16,629 nucleotides of DNA from an uncultured Lachnospiraceae bacterium (GCA_947003375.1 CAMQOJ010000031.1:1-16629), one strand, 5' to 3'. Counted from the stretch's first letter, positions 1 to 8,381 are shown. Program-made: numbers and translations. Notes: a model not told the origin generated them from the sequence alone.

Positions 1-45
1 ACACGAGTCTCTTCGTCGGCAGCGTCAGATGTGTATAAGAGACAG
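1..45 (+). other. Illumina Nextera adapter (sequencing artefact)
   Basis: Bases 27-45 are exactly the Tn5 mosaic end AGATGTGTATAAGAGACAG and bases 13-26 are the Nextera read-1 tail TCGTCGGCAGCGTC. Bases 1-4 (ACAC) match the end of the P5 oligo, which leaves GAGTCTCT (5-12) as the sample index. Translated, the mosaic end gives the tell-tale peptide MCIRDS. The segment is library DNA joined to a contig end, not part of the genome. The true genomic sequence starts at base 46, and any protein predicted across this junction is false. Confidence 0.98.
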
Positions 46-235
46 CCACTGTCTCCGCCGAGGGGGCGCGCATGGTGAATGTCACGTCCCCATTGTCCTC
101 CAGCCTTACCCCCCAGATGTCGTCCCGGTATTTCAGGGCAGCCTTGCCGTCCTTTTCCTCCCTGTAGGCCGTCCTGTAAATGGGGTCGAAAAACAACGGG
201 TGCATGGTCAGTGCCTGATTTCGTTTTGTATGCAT
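46..235 (-). CDS. Probable CE1-type esterase, N-terminal fragment (cut by contig end)
   Basis: Only the first 63 codons are visible; the rest is lost at the adapter junction. The start ATG (233-235) has a strong AGGAGGT site (241-247) 5 bases upstream; a second Met at codon 11 has no such site. The peptide (MHTKRNQALTMHPLFFDPIY..., with a YRDDIWGVRLED stretch and TFTMRAPSAETV at the end) resembles the E-set/CBM48-like beta-sandwich that precedes the alpha/beta-hydrolase domain in intracellular feruloyl or acetyl-xylan esterases of clostridia. No catalytic residue is visible, so the enzyme class is inferred from this N-terminal look and the context. No signal peptide is seen. It lies 49 bases after the stop of the GH39-GH43 gene with no terminator between them, so the two are probably co-transcribed. 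Confidence 0.6.
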
Positions 236-284
236 ATATAACCTCCTATTCCAGTTCCGCATGTCTCACAAACGATGCCAATCA

Positions 285-3200
285 TTATCTCTCTCGATAT
301 ACAAACTCGCTGAATGCCGCGCTTCCGCCGGCCTCTCTGGTGGAGTACACCGTCAGGCCGAAACGGCAGCCGCAGAAATGTTCCATGCTGAACCGAAGCT
401 GATGCTCCGGCCCGATCTTCTGCCAGCGGCTCCAGAAGCTCCTGTCCTTATAATAGAAGGAACATACATCCTTTCCTTCCGAGAAGTCCGCTTCCAGCTT
501 CAGGACATAGGGCTTCTCCTCCACGGGCACTGCAGCCCATTCCTCCTCCGGCCTGTTCTCCGGGGGAAATTTCCGGAATTCTCCCGGCTCCACGGTCCGC
601 ACCACCATCTGCAGCTCCCCGTTCCTGCGGGTCAGCCCCAGGAATCCGAAGCAGGACTGCAGGGCGCAAAGTCCGGCGAAGTCCCCCTCCCTCAGACCCC
701 CGCCGTCCACGGTGACTTCCGCGGCGCAGCCAGGCATCAGCATCCGCTGGGTCAGGGTATTCCTGGCCTGCAGAAGGGAGGCGCACACCTTGTCGGTAGC
801 GACCTGCCAGGTTCCGGCCTCTCTGTCATGGGCGATCAGGGACAAGTCAGGCTCATGGTTGAATTCCCAGTGCGTCTTCAGATCCCCCTTAAAGTCATCG
901 CTGCCCACCAGAGGCGCATAGACATATCCCGGCCTTGTGCTCTCTACGGGGAAATCCTGGGGAATGGTCCCCCGGTCTCCGAAGACGGGATAGTCATCTT
1001 CCCATGTCACAGGCATGAGGAAGGGCACCCGCCCCACCGCCCCGCTGTCCTGGAACTGGATCGCGTACCATTTCCCCTCCGGCGTATCTACGATAGGGCC
1101 CTGGGCCACGCCTCTGTTCGGAAGCCCGCAATCGTCGTCCAGCACGTCTCCGCCCAGGAACTCCCCTTCCAGGGAATCCGCCACGAAACAGCTTTCCGTC
1201 CTTCTCCACATATCGGGCCTGGAATGGATCAGGAAGAGATAATATTTTCCGCGGATCTTATACAGGTGGCTGCCCTCATAGCCCAGGTGCGGATTGTCCT
1301 TATCGCTTACAATCAGGCGATGGAGCCCGCCCTCCAGAGGAGCGCTTAAGTCCTCTTTCAACTGTGTCAGCCAGATTTCCCGGTTCCCGTACACGATGTA
1401 GACCTTGCCGTCATCATCGAAGAGCAGAGAGCAGTCGTGGAAGAATCCTTCTATATAGCGCTTCTCCCAGGGGCCCTCCGGCCGGGAAGCCGTGTAGAGA
1501 TAGGTCTTGTGGGTATCGTTCGCCACGAAGCACACATAGTAGGTGCCATCGTGATACCGCAGGGATGCCGCCCACATGCCCTTGCCGTAGATGTTCTCCT
1601 CCCCCTCCAGGGTCTGCCCCGGCGTGCTGTCCAGCTTCTCATATACATAGGAAAGATGCTCCCAGTTCCGCAGATCGTAGGAGCGCAGAATCTCGCAGCC
1701 CGGCATGAAGTGCATGGTGGTGCTCACCATATAATAGGTATCCCCCACCCGGATGGCATCGGGATCCGGATAATCCAGCCTGGTGATGGGATTGATCGCC
1801 GGATATTGCGCGGCGCGCCCGTAGGAATATCCTCTGTCCGACACGACCTTCCCTGGTCTCCACTCAAAGTAGGCCACGCCGTTTTGCTCCACGGGGAAAG
1901 AGATCTCCAGCCTGCCGTTCTTCGGCTTCACCCGCCTGGTCTCCACGAAAGGACGGGCGGCGTCCCGCAGCAGCCTGCATTCCTCCGGGGACAGGTTCGC
2001 CGGTTCGCCCATGTCATGCCATATTTTCAGCGGATTGCAGCGGGCCTCGTCCACCGTTTTCGTCAGCAGGCATCCCTCCCGCTGCTCCTCCATCTCCAGG
2101 GTCAGCAGATACTTCTCTCCTGTCCGCCTGTCGGCCACATTCCATGCCACCCCGCGGTAGCTGCCGTCGTCCATGCTCATCACTACGGCATTATCGTTTT
2201 TCAGGATGCAGTGCCCCTTCCCTTCCTTCAGCTTCTTGAAGAAGGCAAAGCTCCAGAAGGTGGGCTTGGGGATACATCCGTTGGCCACCAGGCCGAAGCC
2301 TCCGTGGAAGGGCGTAAAGGGCACGCCCTGCTCCTCGAACACGTCCCCGAAGGTCCAGTAGGAATAGGATTCATTGTCATCCCCCAGCCTGGATAGCTGA
2401 CGGGCTATGTAGGCCGCGTTCTGGTTGGTGTCATGCAGCGGCGCATTGGGGATATAGGAGGTATTGAACTCCGTGATGTGGATTTCCCTTCCCCGGTATT
2501 CCGGGAAACTGTCTATAATCTCCCTGGTGGTGTGCAGATTGGCGAAACCGTCCTCGGCCCGCATCAGCTCCGGGTAGCCGTAATGCCCCACCCGCTCCGG
2601 CACTTCGGTGGTATAATGGTGCCTGGTGACAAAGTCCGGCGCCAGCCCGTTGTCCCGGCAATACTCCAGGAACGCCCTGATCCATACCTCATCGCTGCCT
2701 CCGCAGACTGCCGGTCCGCCTACCCGAAAGCCCTCATCCACTTCCTTCACTGCCGTAAAGGTCCGGTGGAACAGCCTGAAATATTCCTGCATGTCGGCGT
2801 GCTCCCAGAATCCCGGCAGGTTCGGCTCATTCCATACCTCGATGGGCCAGCCCACCACCTCCTCCCGTCCGTAGCGCCCGCACAGATGTACCAGCAGCGC
2901 CTTCACCATCTCCGTCCACTTCTCGTAGGAAGCGGGGGGCGTGGTATTTCCCTTCCAGTAAAAAATCGTCTGTCTCCCGCTGGCCATTTTCTCCGGCATG
3001 AAGCCCAGTTCCAGGAACGGCCTGATCCCCAGCTCCAGATAGCTGTCCATGACCCTGTCCAGATAGGTGAAATTATATTCCGGGACGCCGTCTTCCGTCT
3101 CCTGGTAGATCGCCATGTCATCGCAGAACAGCCCGTGCCCCCTGATATACCGGAAGCCGATCTCCTCCTGCACCAGCTTCAGCTGCTCCAGATACTCCCG

Positions 3201-3302
3201 GTGGAGGGCCAGGCCCATCCGGCCGGTCCCCACGCAGAAATCCACCTGATTGCGGAATTCCGCTCTCCCTTCCGGCGCCAGTACAATCCTTTTTTCTTCC
3301 AT
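285..3302 (-). CDS. Bifunctional glycosidase: GH39 beta-xylosidase fused to GH43 (beta-xylosidase/arabinofuranosidase)
   Basis: This 1005-residue protein contains two complete glycoside hydrolases. Residues 1 to about 485 are a GH39 beta-xylosidase (XynB-like): the EVWNEPN motif puts the acid/base at Glu159, and HITEFNTSY puts the nucleophile at Glu278. After a junction of only about 15-20 residues, residues 500-790 are a GH43 five-bladed propeller with DYPDPDAI (base Asp513), HDCSLLF (pKa modulator Asp623) and GYEGSHLY (acid Glu676). Residues 800-1005 match the C-terminal concanavalin-like sandwich of GH43 xylosidases (LLQARNTLTQR near 843-853). GH39 retains the anomeric configuration and GH43 inverts it, so both chemistries sit on one chain. 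No signal peptide is seen, so it should act in the cytoplasm on imported xylo- or arabinoxylo-oligosaccharides. The start is supported by GGAGGA 7 bases upstream. A LacI-type operator lies at 3319-3336. The exact GH43 specificity is uncertain. Confidence 0.93.
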   Translation of the reverse strand: MEEKRIVLAPEGRAEFRNQVDFCVGTGRMGLALHREYLEQLKLVQEEIGFRYIRGHGLFCDDMAIYQETEDGVPEYNFTYLDRVMDSYLELGIRPFLELGFMPEKMASGRQTIFYWKGNTTPPASYEKWTEMVKALLVHLCGRYGREEVVGWPIEVWNEPNLPGFWEHADMQEYFRLFHRTFTAVKEVDEGFRVGGPAVCGGSDEVWIRAFLEYCRDNGLAPDFVTRHHYTTEVPERVGHYGYPELMRAEDGFANLHTTREIIDSFPEYRGREIHITEFNTSYIPNAPLHDTNQNAAYIARQLSRLGDDNESYSYWTFGDVFEEQGVPFTPFHGGFGLVANGCIPKPTFWSFAFFKKLKEGKGHCILKNDNAVVMSMDDGSYRGVAWNVADRRTGEKYLLTLEMEEQREGCLLTKTVDEARCNPLKIWHDMGEPANLSPEECRLLRDAARPFVETRRVKPKNGRLEISFPVEQNGVAYFEWRPGKVVSDRGYSYGRAAQYPAINPITRLDYPDPDAIRVGDTYYMVSTTMHFMPGCEILRSYDLRNWEHLSYVYEKLDSTPGQTLEGEENIYGKGMWAASLRYHDGTYYVCFVANDTHKTYLYTASRPEGPWEKRYIEGFFHDCSLLFDDDGKVYIVYGNREIWLTQLKEDLSAPLEGGLHRLIVSDKDNPHLGYEGSHLYKIRGKYYLFLIHSRPDMWRRTESCFVADSLEGEFLGGDVLDDDCGLPNRGVAQGPIVDTPEGKWYAIQFQDSGAVGRVPFLMPVTWEDDYPVFGDRGTIPQDFPVESTRPGYVYAPLVGSDDFKGDLKTHWEFNHEPDLSLIAHDREAGTWQVATDKVCASLLQARNTLTQRMLMPGCAAEVTVDGGGLREGDFAGLCALQSCFGFLGLTRRNGELQMVVRTVEPGEFRKFPPENRPEEEWAAVPVEEKPYVLKLEADFSEGKDVCSFYYKDRSFWSRWQKIGPEHQLRFSMEHFCGCRFGLTVYSTREAGGSAAFSEFVYRER

Positions 3303-3318
3303 ATTTATGTCCTCCGCA

Positions 3319-3336
3319 TGCTATTACGTTTTAGCA
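3319..3336. promoter_or_regulatory. LacI-family operator O1 before the GH39-GH43 gene
   Basis: TGCTATTACGTTTTAGCA is an 18-bp imperfect palindrome (14 of 18 positions symmetric) centred on CG, the usual LacI-family layout. It lies between the lacI terminator and the ribosome-binding site of the glycosidase gene. A TATAAA on the minus strand (3339-3344) just upstream could be a weak -10 box, but no good -35 box is visible. A bound repressor would block either a local promoter or read-through from upstream. It matches the other sites at 8435, 10251 and 10394. Confidence 0.75.
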
Positions 3337-3340
3337 CGAT

Positions 3341-3382
3341 TTATAAAAACAGCGGTTCCAGAACAGGTTTCCAGGAGCCGCT
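3341..3382 (-). terminator. Rho-independent terminator after the LacI gene
   Basis: Read on the minus strand, AGCGG (3382-3378) pairs with CCGCT (3355-3351). A further imperfect stem inside has two mismatches and one G-U pair. A GTTTTTAT tract follows. It lies 14 bases after the LacI stop codon, so it should partly uncouple the regulator from the glycosidase gene downstream. Confidence 0.7.
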
Positions 3383-3395
3383 ATTCCTTTTCAAT

Positions 3396-4457
3396 TTACC
3401 GCTTCCCCTCTCCGTCCTGAGGCAGTCCCCCGCTGCTCTCCCTGATGCAGTAGAGCGGCAGATGCTCCCGCCGGATGGGGATGTCGATTTGGCTGTGGCA
3501 GGCCAGCAGCAGGAGGTCCAGCGCCGTCTCCGCCATCTCCATGGAAGGAACGTCCACGGAGGAGAGCGGAGGCCTATTGTATTTCAGAATCCCCGATTCC
3601 TCAAAGAATATGATCCTTACGTCCTCCGGAACCCGGATGCCATTGTCCTGGCAGTAATCCATGATGCCGCCGGCCAGCCTGGAATCCGCCACCAGCCAGG
3701 CCGAGGGCAGTTCGATTTTGGAGAGCACTTCCCTGGCCGCCCCATAGCCGTTCTCATAACTGCTGCACCCCAGGTACACGTTCCAGTCTTCCTTCACCCG
3801 GATGTTGCGGCTCCTGCATCCCACCATGAAGCCTGCCTCCATCTTCCTCTCGGCACGGCTGTTGTTGTCAAAGCCGATGAACGCCGCCGTCTTGATCCCC
3901 GGAGCGGCCATATAGGCAATGCACTGCTCCCCCGACCGGTAGCTGTCCATCATGACGCAGTGGAATTTCGTGCTCTCCCTGCCGATGAGGATGATGGGGA
4001 TGGTATAGTCTCCTGCCTCCAGCGCTTCCTGGTCTTCCGAAGACAGGCCGCTGATGACGGCCCCGCTGATCCGGTTGCCGGACAGCATCTCCCCATGGCG
4101 CATCAGCTCCCCCGGCCTGTAGGGCTGTATCATCACTTCCACCCTGCATTCCCGCTTCTCCGAGGCCTCGTAGACCCCCCGGATGAACCTTCCCACGCGG
4201 GAATTCAGATTGTCGGTCCTCCAGAATATGGCCAGCACATAGGGGACTTCCTCCTCCGCCTGGCGCAGCCGCCTGGCGTAGATGTTGGGCCGGTAATTCA
4301 GCTCCCTGGCCGCATCCCACACCTTTTTCTGGGTCTCCTTTGAGATGCGGATCCTGTCTCCCCTTCCGCCCAGCACCACCGAGACCGTGCTCTGGGATAC
4401 CCCCACCTTCTCGGCTATCTCTTTGATCTGCGCTCCTGCCGTCTTTTTCGTCTCCAT
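3396..4457 (-). CDS. LacI-family transcriptional regulator
   Basis: This is a 353-residue DNA-binding sugar sensor of normal family length. The helix-turn-helix spans residues 11-30 (IKEIAEKVGVSQSTVSVVL) and the hinge helix YRPNIYARRLR is at 55-65. The rest is a periplasmic-binding-protein-like effector domain that should bind a xylose-type or xylo-oligosaccharide inducer (inferred from context). The recognition-helix positions are Gln22, Ser23 and Val27; the position that is Arg22 in E. coli LacI is Val here. The start has AAGGGGA 7 bases upstream. The gene sits between the binding-protein gene and the glycosidase gene on the same strand, with its own promoter (4500-4528) and terminator (3341-3382). 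No copy of the putative operator is seen at its own promoter, so autoregulation by that motif is not evident. Confidence 0.93.
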   Translation of the reverse strand: METKKTAGAQIKEIAEKVGVSQSTVSVVLGGRGDRIRISKETQKKVWDAARELNYRPNIYARRLRQAEEEVPYVLAIFWRTDNLNSRVGRFIRGVYEASEKRECRVEVMIQPYRPGELMRHGEMLSGNRISGAVISGLSSEDQEALEAGDYTIPIILIGRESTKFHCVMMDSYRSGEQCIAYMAAPGIKTAAFIGFDNNSRAERKMEAGFMVGCRSRNIRVKEDWNVYLGCSSYENGYGAAREVLSKIELPSAWLVADSRLAGGIMDYCQDNGIRVPEDVRIIFFEESGILKYNRPPLSSVDVPSMEMAETALDLLLLACHSQIDIPIRREHLPLYCIRESSGGLPQDGEGKR

Positions 4458-4499
4458 ATCACGATCCCCTTATCCAATCCAGCTTTGATGAATAGTATC

Positions 4500-4528
4500 A
4501 GTTTATCCTCTCCCCTGCATTCTGTCAA
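4500..4528 (-). promoter_or_regulatory. Sigma-A promoter of the LacI gene
   Basis: On the minus strand there is TTGACA (4528-4523), a 17-base spacer and TAAACT (4505-4500). The -35 is perfect and the -10 is good. Transcription would start about 30 bases before the LacI start codon. Confidence 0.75.
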
Positions 4529-4582
4529 TGGTTTAATACAGCTATCTCTCCCGGCTTTCGTGAATGGAGCTTATTTGACATC

Positions 4583-4616
4583 GGGGACCGACATCAACAG
4601 CTCTATGACGGTCCCC
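4583..4616 (-). other. Stem-loop between binding-protein and LacI genes
   Basis: GGGGACCG (4616-4609 on the minus strand) pairs perfectly with CGGTCCCC (4590-4583); CAT/ATG inside can add three more pairs. It starts 14 bases after the stop of the binding-protein gene. No T-tract follows on either strand, so it is not a standard terminator. It may stabilise the 3' end of the abundant binding-protein mRNA or reduce read-through. Confidence 0.6.
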
Positions 4617-4629
4617 ATGCATTACATCC

Positions 4630-6465
4630 TTAATTCCCTTTTCTTACATCAATCACCTTCTGGTACTTCTGGCAGTCGAACTCATACAGCTCTTCGAATC
4701 CCAGACCGTTCATCTTGTCCTTCATTTCGGTCCACATCTGGTCAAATTCCGCTTTGTCCTTGGCCATGATCATCCTCCAGGAAGCATCCTTCAGCTCCTG
4801 TCCGCACTGGCTCCTGACCAGGGCTATGTCCGTGGTATCGCTCTCCAGCACCACATTCACATTGGCCACTACCTTCATCAGGCCATTGTCCTGATAGTAC
4901 TGCGTCTGATTGTCCGTGCCGTATTTCTCGGCCCATTCCACCCATCTCTGCTCCTTGGGCTTCTCCTGCTGGGAGGACCAGTAGCCGAAGCTGTAAGGCT
5001 CGTTGGTCCTGGGATTGATGGCCATGGAGCCCACGATATACTGGTTCAGCTTCTGGGTTCCATCATTGAAGCTTCCGCCGCCCCACTCTGCGGGCAGTTC
5101 CTTTTCACCGTTCATATACGCGGTCGCGTCCTCCGGCTGTACGAAGCGGCCGTCTTCCATCACGTAGTTGATTCCCTCGATGCCGTACCACATGGTGGCC
5201 ACGCCCTCAGCGCTGGCCATCCAGTCCAGCATGTCCATAATCCTCTTTTCCTTCTCTCCCTCCACCTGGGAGCCCACGCCCCATACGCGGCCGGAACCAT
5301 AGTAGGAATCCGCCACCTGGTAGATATTCATATCGCTGATAGGCACGTTCACGAAGCCCTTGCCGGCAGCTCTGTCCTCATCGGTGAGGTTGATGCTGGC
5401 CAGGCTCATCTCCCAGTTGTACCACAGCAGGAATTTCCTGTAGTTGCGGAGCTTCTGATTGTCCGTGGTGGCCCAGTCCTGGGTGCTGGAATCCGGATCG
5501 ATCAGCCCTCTCTGGTTGGCCTCGAAGAAGAAGTTCAGCAGCTTGTAATATGCGCCGTTCTCGTCGATGATGGACATCATGGTGTTGTCATTGCCCAGCA
5601 GCACGGAGTCTCTGCCTTCCTGTCCGTACCATTTACAGGTCTGCAGGATATTCTCCATCCCGAAGCCGTCCCAGTCCTTCCAGAGGGAGATGGCGTAGGC
5701 GGAATCTCCGTCCTTGTTGGTAGGATGGTTCTGCTGCATCTGCTCCAGCACATCCAGCAGCTCGTCCAGGTTCTTGATCTCCGGGGAGCCCAGCTCCTTA
5801 TAGTAGTCCCATGGCAGGCACACGGAGGAGAAAGGAATGCTCTCGGAATAGGTGTCCGCGGAAGTGTTGGTCATCTCGCTGGGGATGCCGTACACCTTGG
5901 AGCCGTCCCCCACCTGGCCGTTCCAGGCATCGATCTGGTCCTTGAACACAGCCAGATTCTCGTAATTGTAAATGGAACCTGTGATATCCTTCACCAGCCC
6001 AGCTTCCACGCACTCGATGAAGTCGGCATTGTCCAGCAGTATCACATCTCCCAGATTGCCGTTGCTGACCCTTGTCTGGTACAGGCCGGCCCCGTCGCCG
6101 GATACCTGCGGCGCCAGTATGCTCAGCTCCAGGCCGAACTTCTCCGCCATCATCTTGGCGTACCATCCGCTCTGAATGCCGTGATAGTTTGCCGCCACAT
6201 CGTACACTTCAATCTGAATCAGGTCGTCGGCCGCATATCCTCCTTCCGGAGCGCCTCCCTCCGGGGCGTCCGCCTCCGAATCCCCGGGGTCTGCGTCCTC
6301 CGAACCGGAAGCCTCCCCGCCTGCGGGCTCCTGCTCTTCACTGCCGGATTCTCCGGGCGTCTCCTGGGAGCTTTGTGACCCCCCAGCCTCTTTGTCCCCG
6401 CATCCCGCTGCTCCCAGGGCCATCATGGCCGCGAGGCTTAATGCAACTGCTTTTTTCCACTTCAT
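4630..6465 (-). CDS. Sugar ABC transporter substrate-binding lipoprotein (LplA-like)
   Basis: This 611-residue extracellular binding protein should capture the sugar and hand it to the two permeases. It starts with a lipoprotein signal peptide: MKWKK, a hydrophobic core, then LGAAGC with lipidated Cys22. Residues 24-80 are an acidic, Gly/Ser/Glu/Pro-rich tether that holds the domain off the membrane. The folded part has the look of the large LplA-type proteins that pair with LplB/LplC (CUT1 class), such as DGDSAYAISLWKDWDGFG and WGVGSQVEGEKEKRIMDMLDW. AAGGAGGA lies 6 bases before the start. A 50-base gap separates it from the permease gene upstream, with no terminator. Context suggests xylo-oligosaccharides as ligand; the sequence alone does not prove this. 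Confidence 0.92.
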   Translation of the reverse strand: MKWKKAVALSLAAMMALGAAGCGDKEAGGSQSSQETPGESGSEEQEPAGGEASGSEDADPGDSEADAPEGGAPEGGYAADDLIQIEVYDVAANYHGIQSGWYAKMMAEKFGLELSILAPQVSGDGAGLYQTRVSNGNLGDVILLDNADFIECVEAGLVKDITGSIYNYENLAVFKDQIDAWNGQVGDGSKVYGIPSEMTNTSADTYSESIPFSSVCLPWDYYKELGSPEIKNLDELLDVLEQMQQNHPTNKDGDSAYAISLWKDWDGFGMENILQTCKWYGQEGRDSVLLGNDNTMMSIIDENGAYYKLLNFFFEANQRGLIDPDSSTQDWATTDNQKLRNYRKFLLWYNWEMSLASINLTDEDRAAGKGFVNVPISDMNIYQVADSYYGSGRVWGVGSQVEGEKEKRIMDMLDWMASAEGVATMWYGIEGINYVMEDGRFVQPEDATAYMNGEKELPAEWGGGSFNDGTQKLNQYIVGSMAINPRTNEPYSFGYWSSQQEKPKEQRWVEWAEKYGTDNQTQYYQDNGLMKVVANVNVVLESDTTDIALVRSQCGQELKDASWRMIMAKDKAEFDQMWTEMKDKMNGLGFEELYEFDCQKYQKVIDVRKGN

Positions 6466-6515
6466 AATAAATCCTCCTTATATTGTTTTCGTGGCTTATA
6501 TCTGTTGATCCATGG

Positions 6516-7439
6516 TTACCCTTTTACCGCGCCGATCATGATTCCCTTGACGAAGAACCGCTGGAAGAAAGGATACACCAGCAGAATCGGCGTCACTACG
6601 ATGATCGTCACCGTCATCCGGACGGAAGTGGCCGTCTGGGCGGTGGACAGGGCCTGCTGTATAGCATCGCTGCCCGCATTGGAGGTCAGCAGCGAAGCCA
6701 GCGAGTTGGCCTGGTTGATGTACTGGTACAGAACGAACTGCAGTGTGTGGAGCTTCGTATCCGTCATCAGGAGCAGCGTATCCTGGAAGGAGTTCCACTG
6801 TCCCACGGCGGTGAAGATCGCCACCGTGGCCAGGATGGGCTTGATGATGGGGAGCACCACGGAGGCAAAGACCCGCAGGGTCCCCGCGCCGTCAATCTCC
6901 GCCGCGTCCTGCAGTTCCCTGGGCGTGGATTCCACATAAGTCTTCACCAGTATCACGTTGAAGGGCGACACCAGCGCCGGCAGCACGTAGGCCAGGAAAT
7001 TGTTGGTCAGGTGCAGGTTCCTCATGGTGATATACCAGGGGATGATACCCGCGTTGAAATACATGGTCAATATGATGAAACGATACCACAGCTTCCTCTT
7101 CCACATGGTCTCCCTGGTGAACATATACCCCAGGAAGGCTGCCATCAGCACCGTGAGGGCAGTTCCGATGAACGTCCTGGCCACCGAAATCTTGGCCGCC
7201 TGCAGCAGCCCCGGAATCTGGATGGCATTGACGTAATTGGTGAAATGGACGCCCTGGGGCCAGAAAAGAATCTTCCCCTTGTCGCTCAGGTCATTGGCGC
7301 TGATGGTGTTTACAAATATGTAATAAAACGGATAGGCGCAGACCAAAGCGAACAATGCGTACACGATGTAGGTAATGACGCTGATGGCGTAATCTCCCAC
7401 GCTGCGCTTCATCTTGACTTTCCTGCTCTTCTCTTTCAT
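6516..7439 (-). CDS. Sugar ABC transporter permease (LplC/YtcP type)
   Basis: This 307-residue inner-membrane component forms a heterodimer with the permease encoded just before it. The C-terminal cytoplasmic EAA loop, ELQDAAEIDGAGTLRVF...LP at about residues 175-200, docks the ATPase. Six hydrophobic segments are visible, the first at about 18-45 (IVYALFALVCAYPFYYIF). The ending FVKGIMIGAVKG is typical of this subfamily. The start is set by AGGAGGAG 6 bases upstream, and only 12 bases separate it from the previous stop codon, so the two permeases are translated from one mRNA. No ATPase gene follows. Confidence 0.94.
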   Translation of the reverse strand: MKEKSRKVKMKRSVGDYAISVITYIVYALFALVCAYPFYYIFVNTISANDLSDKGKILFWPQGVHFTNYVNAIQIPGLLQAAKISVARTFIGTALTVLMAAFLGYMFTRETMWKRKLWYRFIILTMYFNAGIIPWYITMRNLHLTNNFLAYVLPALVSPFNVILVKTYVESTPRELQDAAEIDGAGTLRVFASVVLPIIKPILATVAIFTAVGQWNSFQDTLLLMTDTKLHTLQFVLYQYINQANSLASLLTSNAGSDAIQQALSTAQTATSVRMTVTIIVVTPILLVYPFFQRFFVKGIMIGAVKG

Positions 7440-7451
7440 CCCGATCTCCTC

Positions 7452-8366
7452 CTACATAAAGCTTTCGCCGCGGACCAGTTTCGCCAGTTTGTTTGCCACA
7501 CACAGCAGCACGATGCTGACAACGCTCTTCAACATACTCAGCGCCGTGGAGACGGAATAGCTGCCGCTTCCCATGGCCAGATTGTACACATACAAGTCGA
7601 GCACCTGTATCGCTTCCTTATTAAAAGAGTTCTGGAATACAAAATACTGCTCCATGCCGTTGGAGAGGAAATTGGAGATGCTCAGCATCAGCAGTACCGT
7701 GTATGTAGGCAGGATGCTGGGGATGGTAATATGCCAGATAAGCTGCATCCTGGTAGCCCCGTCCACCCTGGCCGCCTCGTAAAGCTCCTCGTCGATGCCC
7801 GATATGGCCGCTATGTACATGATCGCCGACCACCCCAGGCTCTTCCAGGTGCCCCACAGCCACATGGTGCTCCACACATGCTTCGAGGACTGCAGGAACA
7901 GAATCGGCTGATCAATGATCCCCACCTTCATCAGCATGCTGTTGGCCATGCCGTTGCTGGAAAGCAGATTGTAGGCTATGGAGAACACCAGCACCCAGCT
8001 GACGAAGTTGGGGAGCGTGGTGATCGTCTGCACGGCCTTCCGGAAAGGCATGCACTTGATCTCATTCAAAAAGATAGCGAAGATCATAGGCAGCCAGGAG
8101 GTGAGGATCGACAGGCCGCTCATGGCGAAGGTATTGCGCATGACCAGCAGCGTCTGCTCCAGCCGGATCGGATTGTCCACCAGGTACTTGAACCACTTCA
8201 GCCCCTGGAAATCATCGAAGGAAAAGGGCCTGGGCGGACGGTAATCGAAAAAAGCATAAATCCATCCGTAAAGCGGATAATAGGAAAACACTGCCACCAG
8301 AATCAGGAAGGGCAGTATATAGAGGAACTCTCTGTAGGATCTCAGTTTCTTCTTGTTGTTCATCAT
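7452..8366 (-). CDS. Sugar ABC transporter permease (LplB/YteP type)
   Basis: The first transporter gene encodes a membrane protein with a YILPFLILVAVFSYYPLYGW first membrane segment and the EAA loop EELYEAARVDGATRMQLIW...IP that contacts the ATPase. The start chosen is the ATG at 8364-8366 (304 residues, MMNNKKKLRSYREF...). The frame is open to an ATG at 8393, but there the only AGGAGG (8376-8381) would lie inside the coding region, while it is 9 bases before the chosen ATG. Its promoter is at 8428-8457 with a LacI-type operator in the spacer, so import should be induced by the sugar. Confidence 0.94.
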   Translation of the reverse strand: MMNNKKKLRSYREFLYILPFLILVAVFSYYPLYGWIYAFFDYRPPRPFSFDDFQGLKWFKYLVDNPIRLEQTLLVMRNTFAMSGLSILTSWLPMIFAIFLNEIKCMPFRKAVQTITTLPNFVSWVLVFSIAYNLLSSNGMANSMLMKVGIIDQPILFLQSSKHVWSTMWLWGTWKSLGWSAIMYIAAISGIDEELYEAARVDGATRMQLIWHITIPSILPTYTVLLMLSISNFLSNGMEQYFVFQNSFNKEAIQVLDLYVYNLAMGSGSYSVSTALSMLKSVVSIVLLCVANKLAKLVRGESFM

Positions 8367-8375
8367 ACCTTTCTT

Positions 8376-8381
8376 CCTCCT
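8376..8381 (-). promoter_or_regulatory. Ribosome-binding site that fixes the LplB-type permease start
   Basis: Perfect AGGAGG on the minus strand, 9 bases before the ATG at 8366. It would encode Arg-Arg if translation began at 8393, which argues against the longer protein. Confidence 0.8.

Noticed and set aside
39..55. Inverted match GAGACAG-CCA-CTGTCTC across the adapter junction
   Set aside because: Half of it belongs to the adapter and half is coding sequence of the esterase; the symmetry has no biological meaning.
29..402. Short plus-strand open frames starting in or near the adapter
   Set aside because: One starts with MCIRDS, the translated mosaic end, and both are antisense to the esterase start and its leader; no ribosome-binding site or family likeness.
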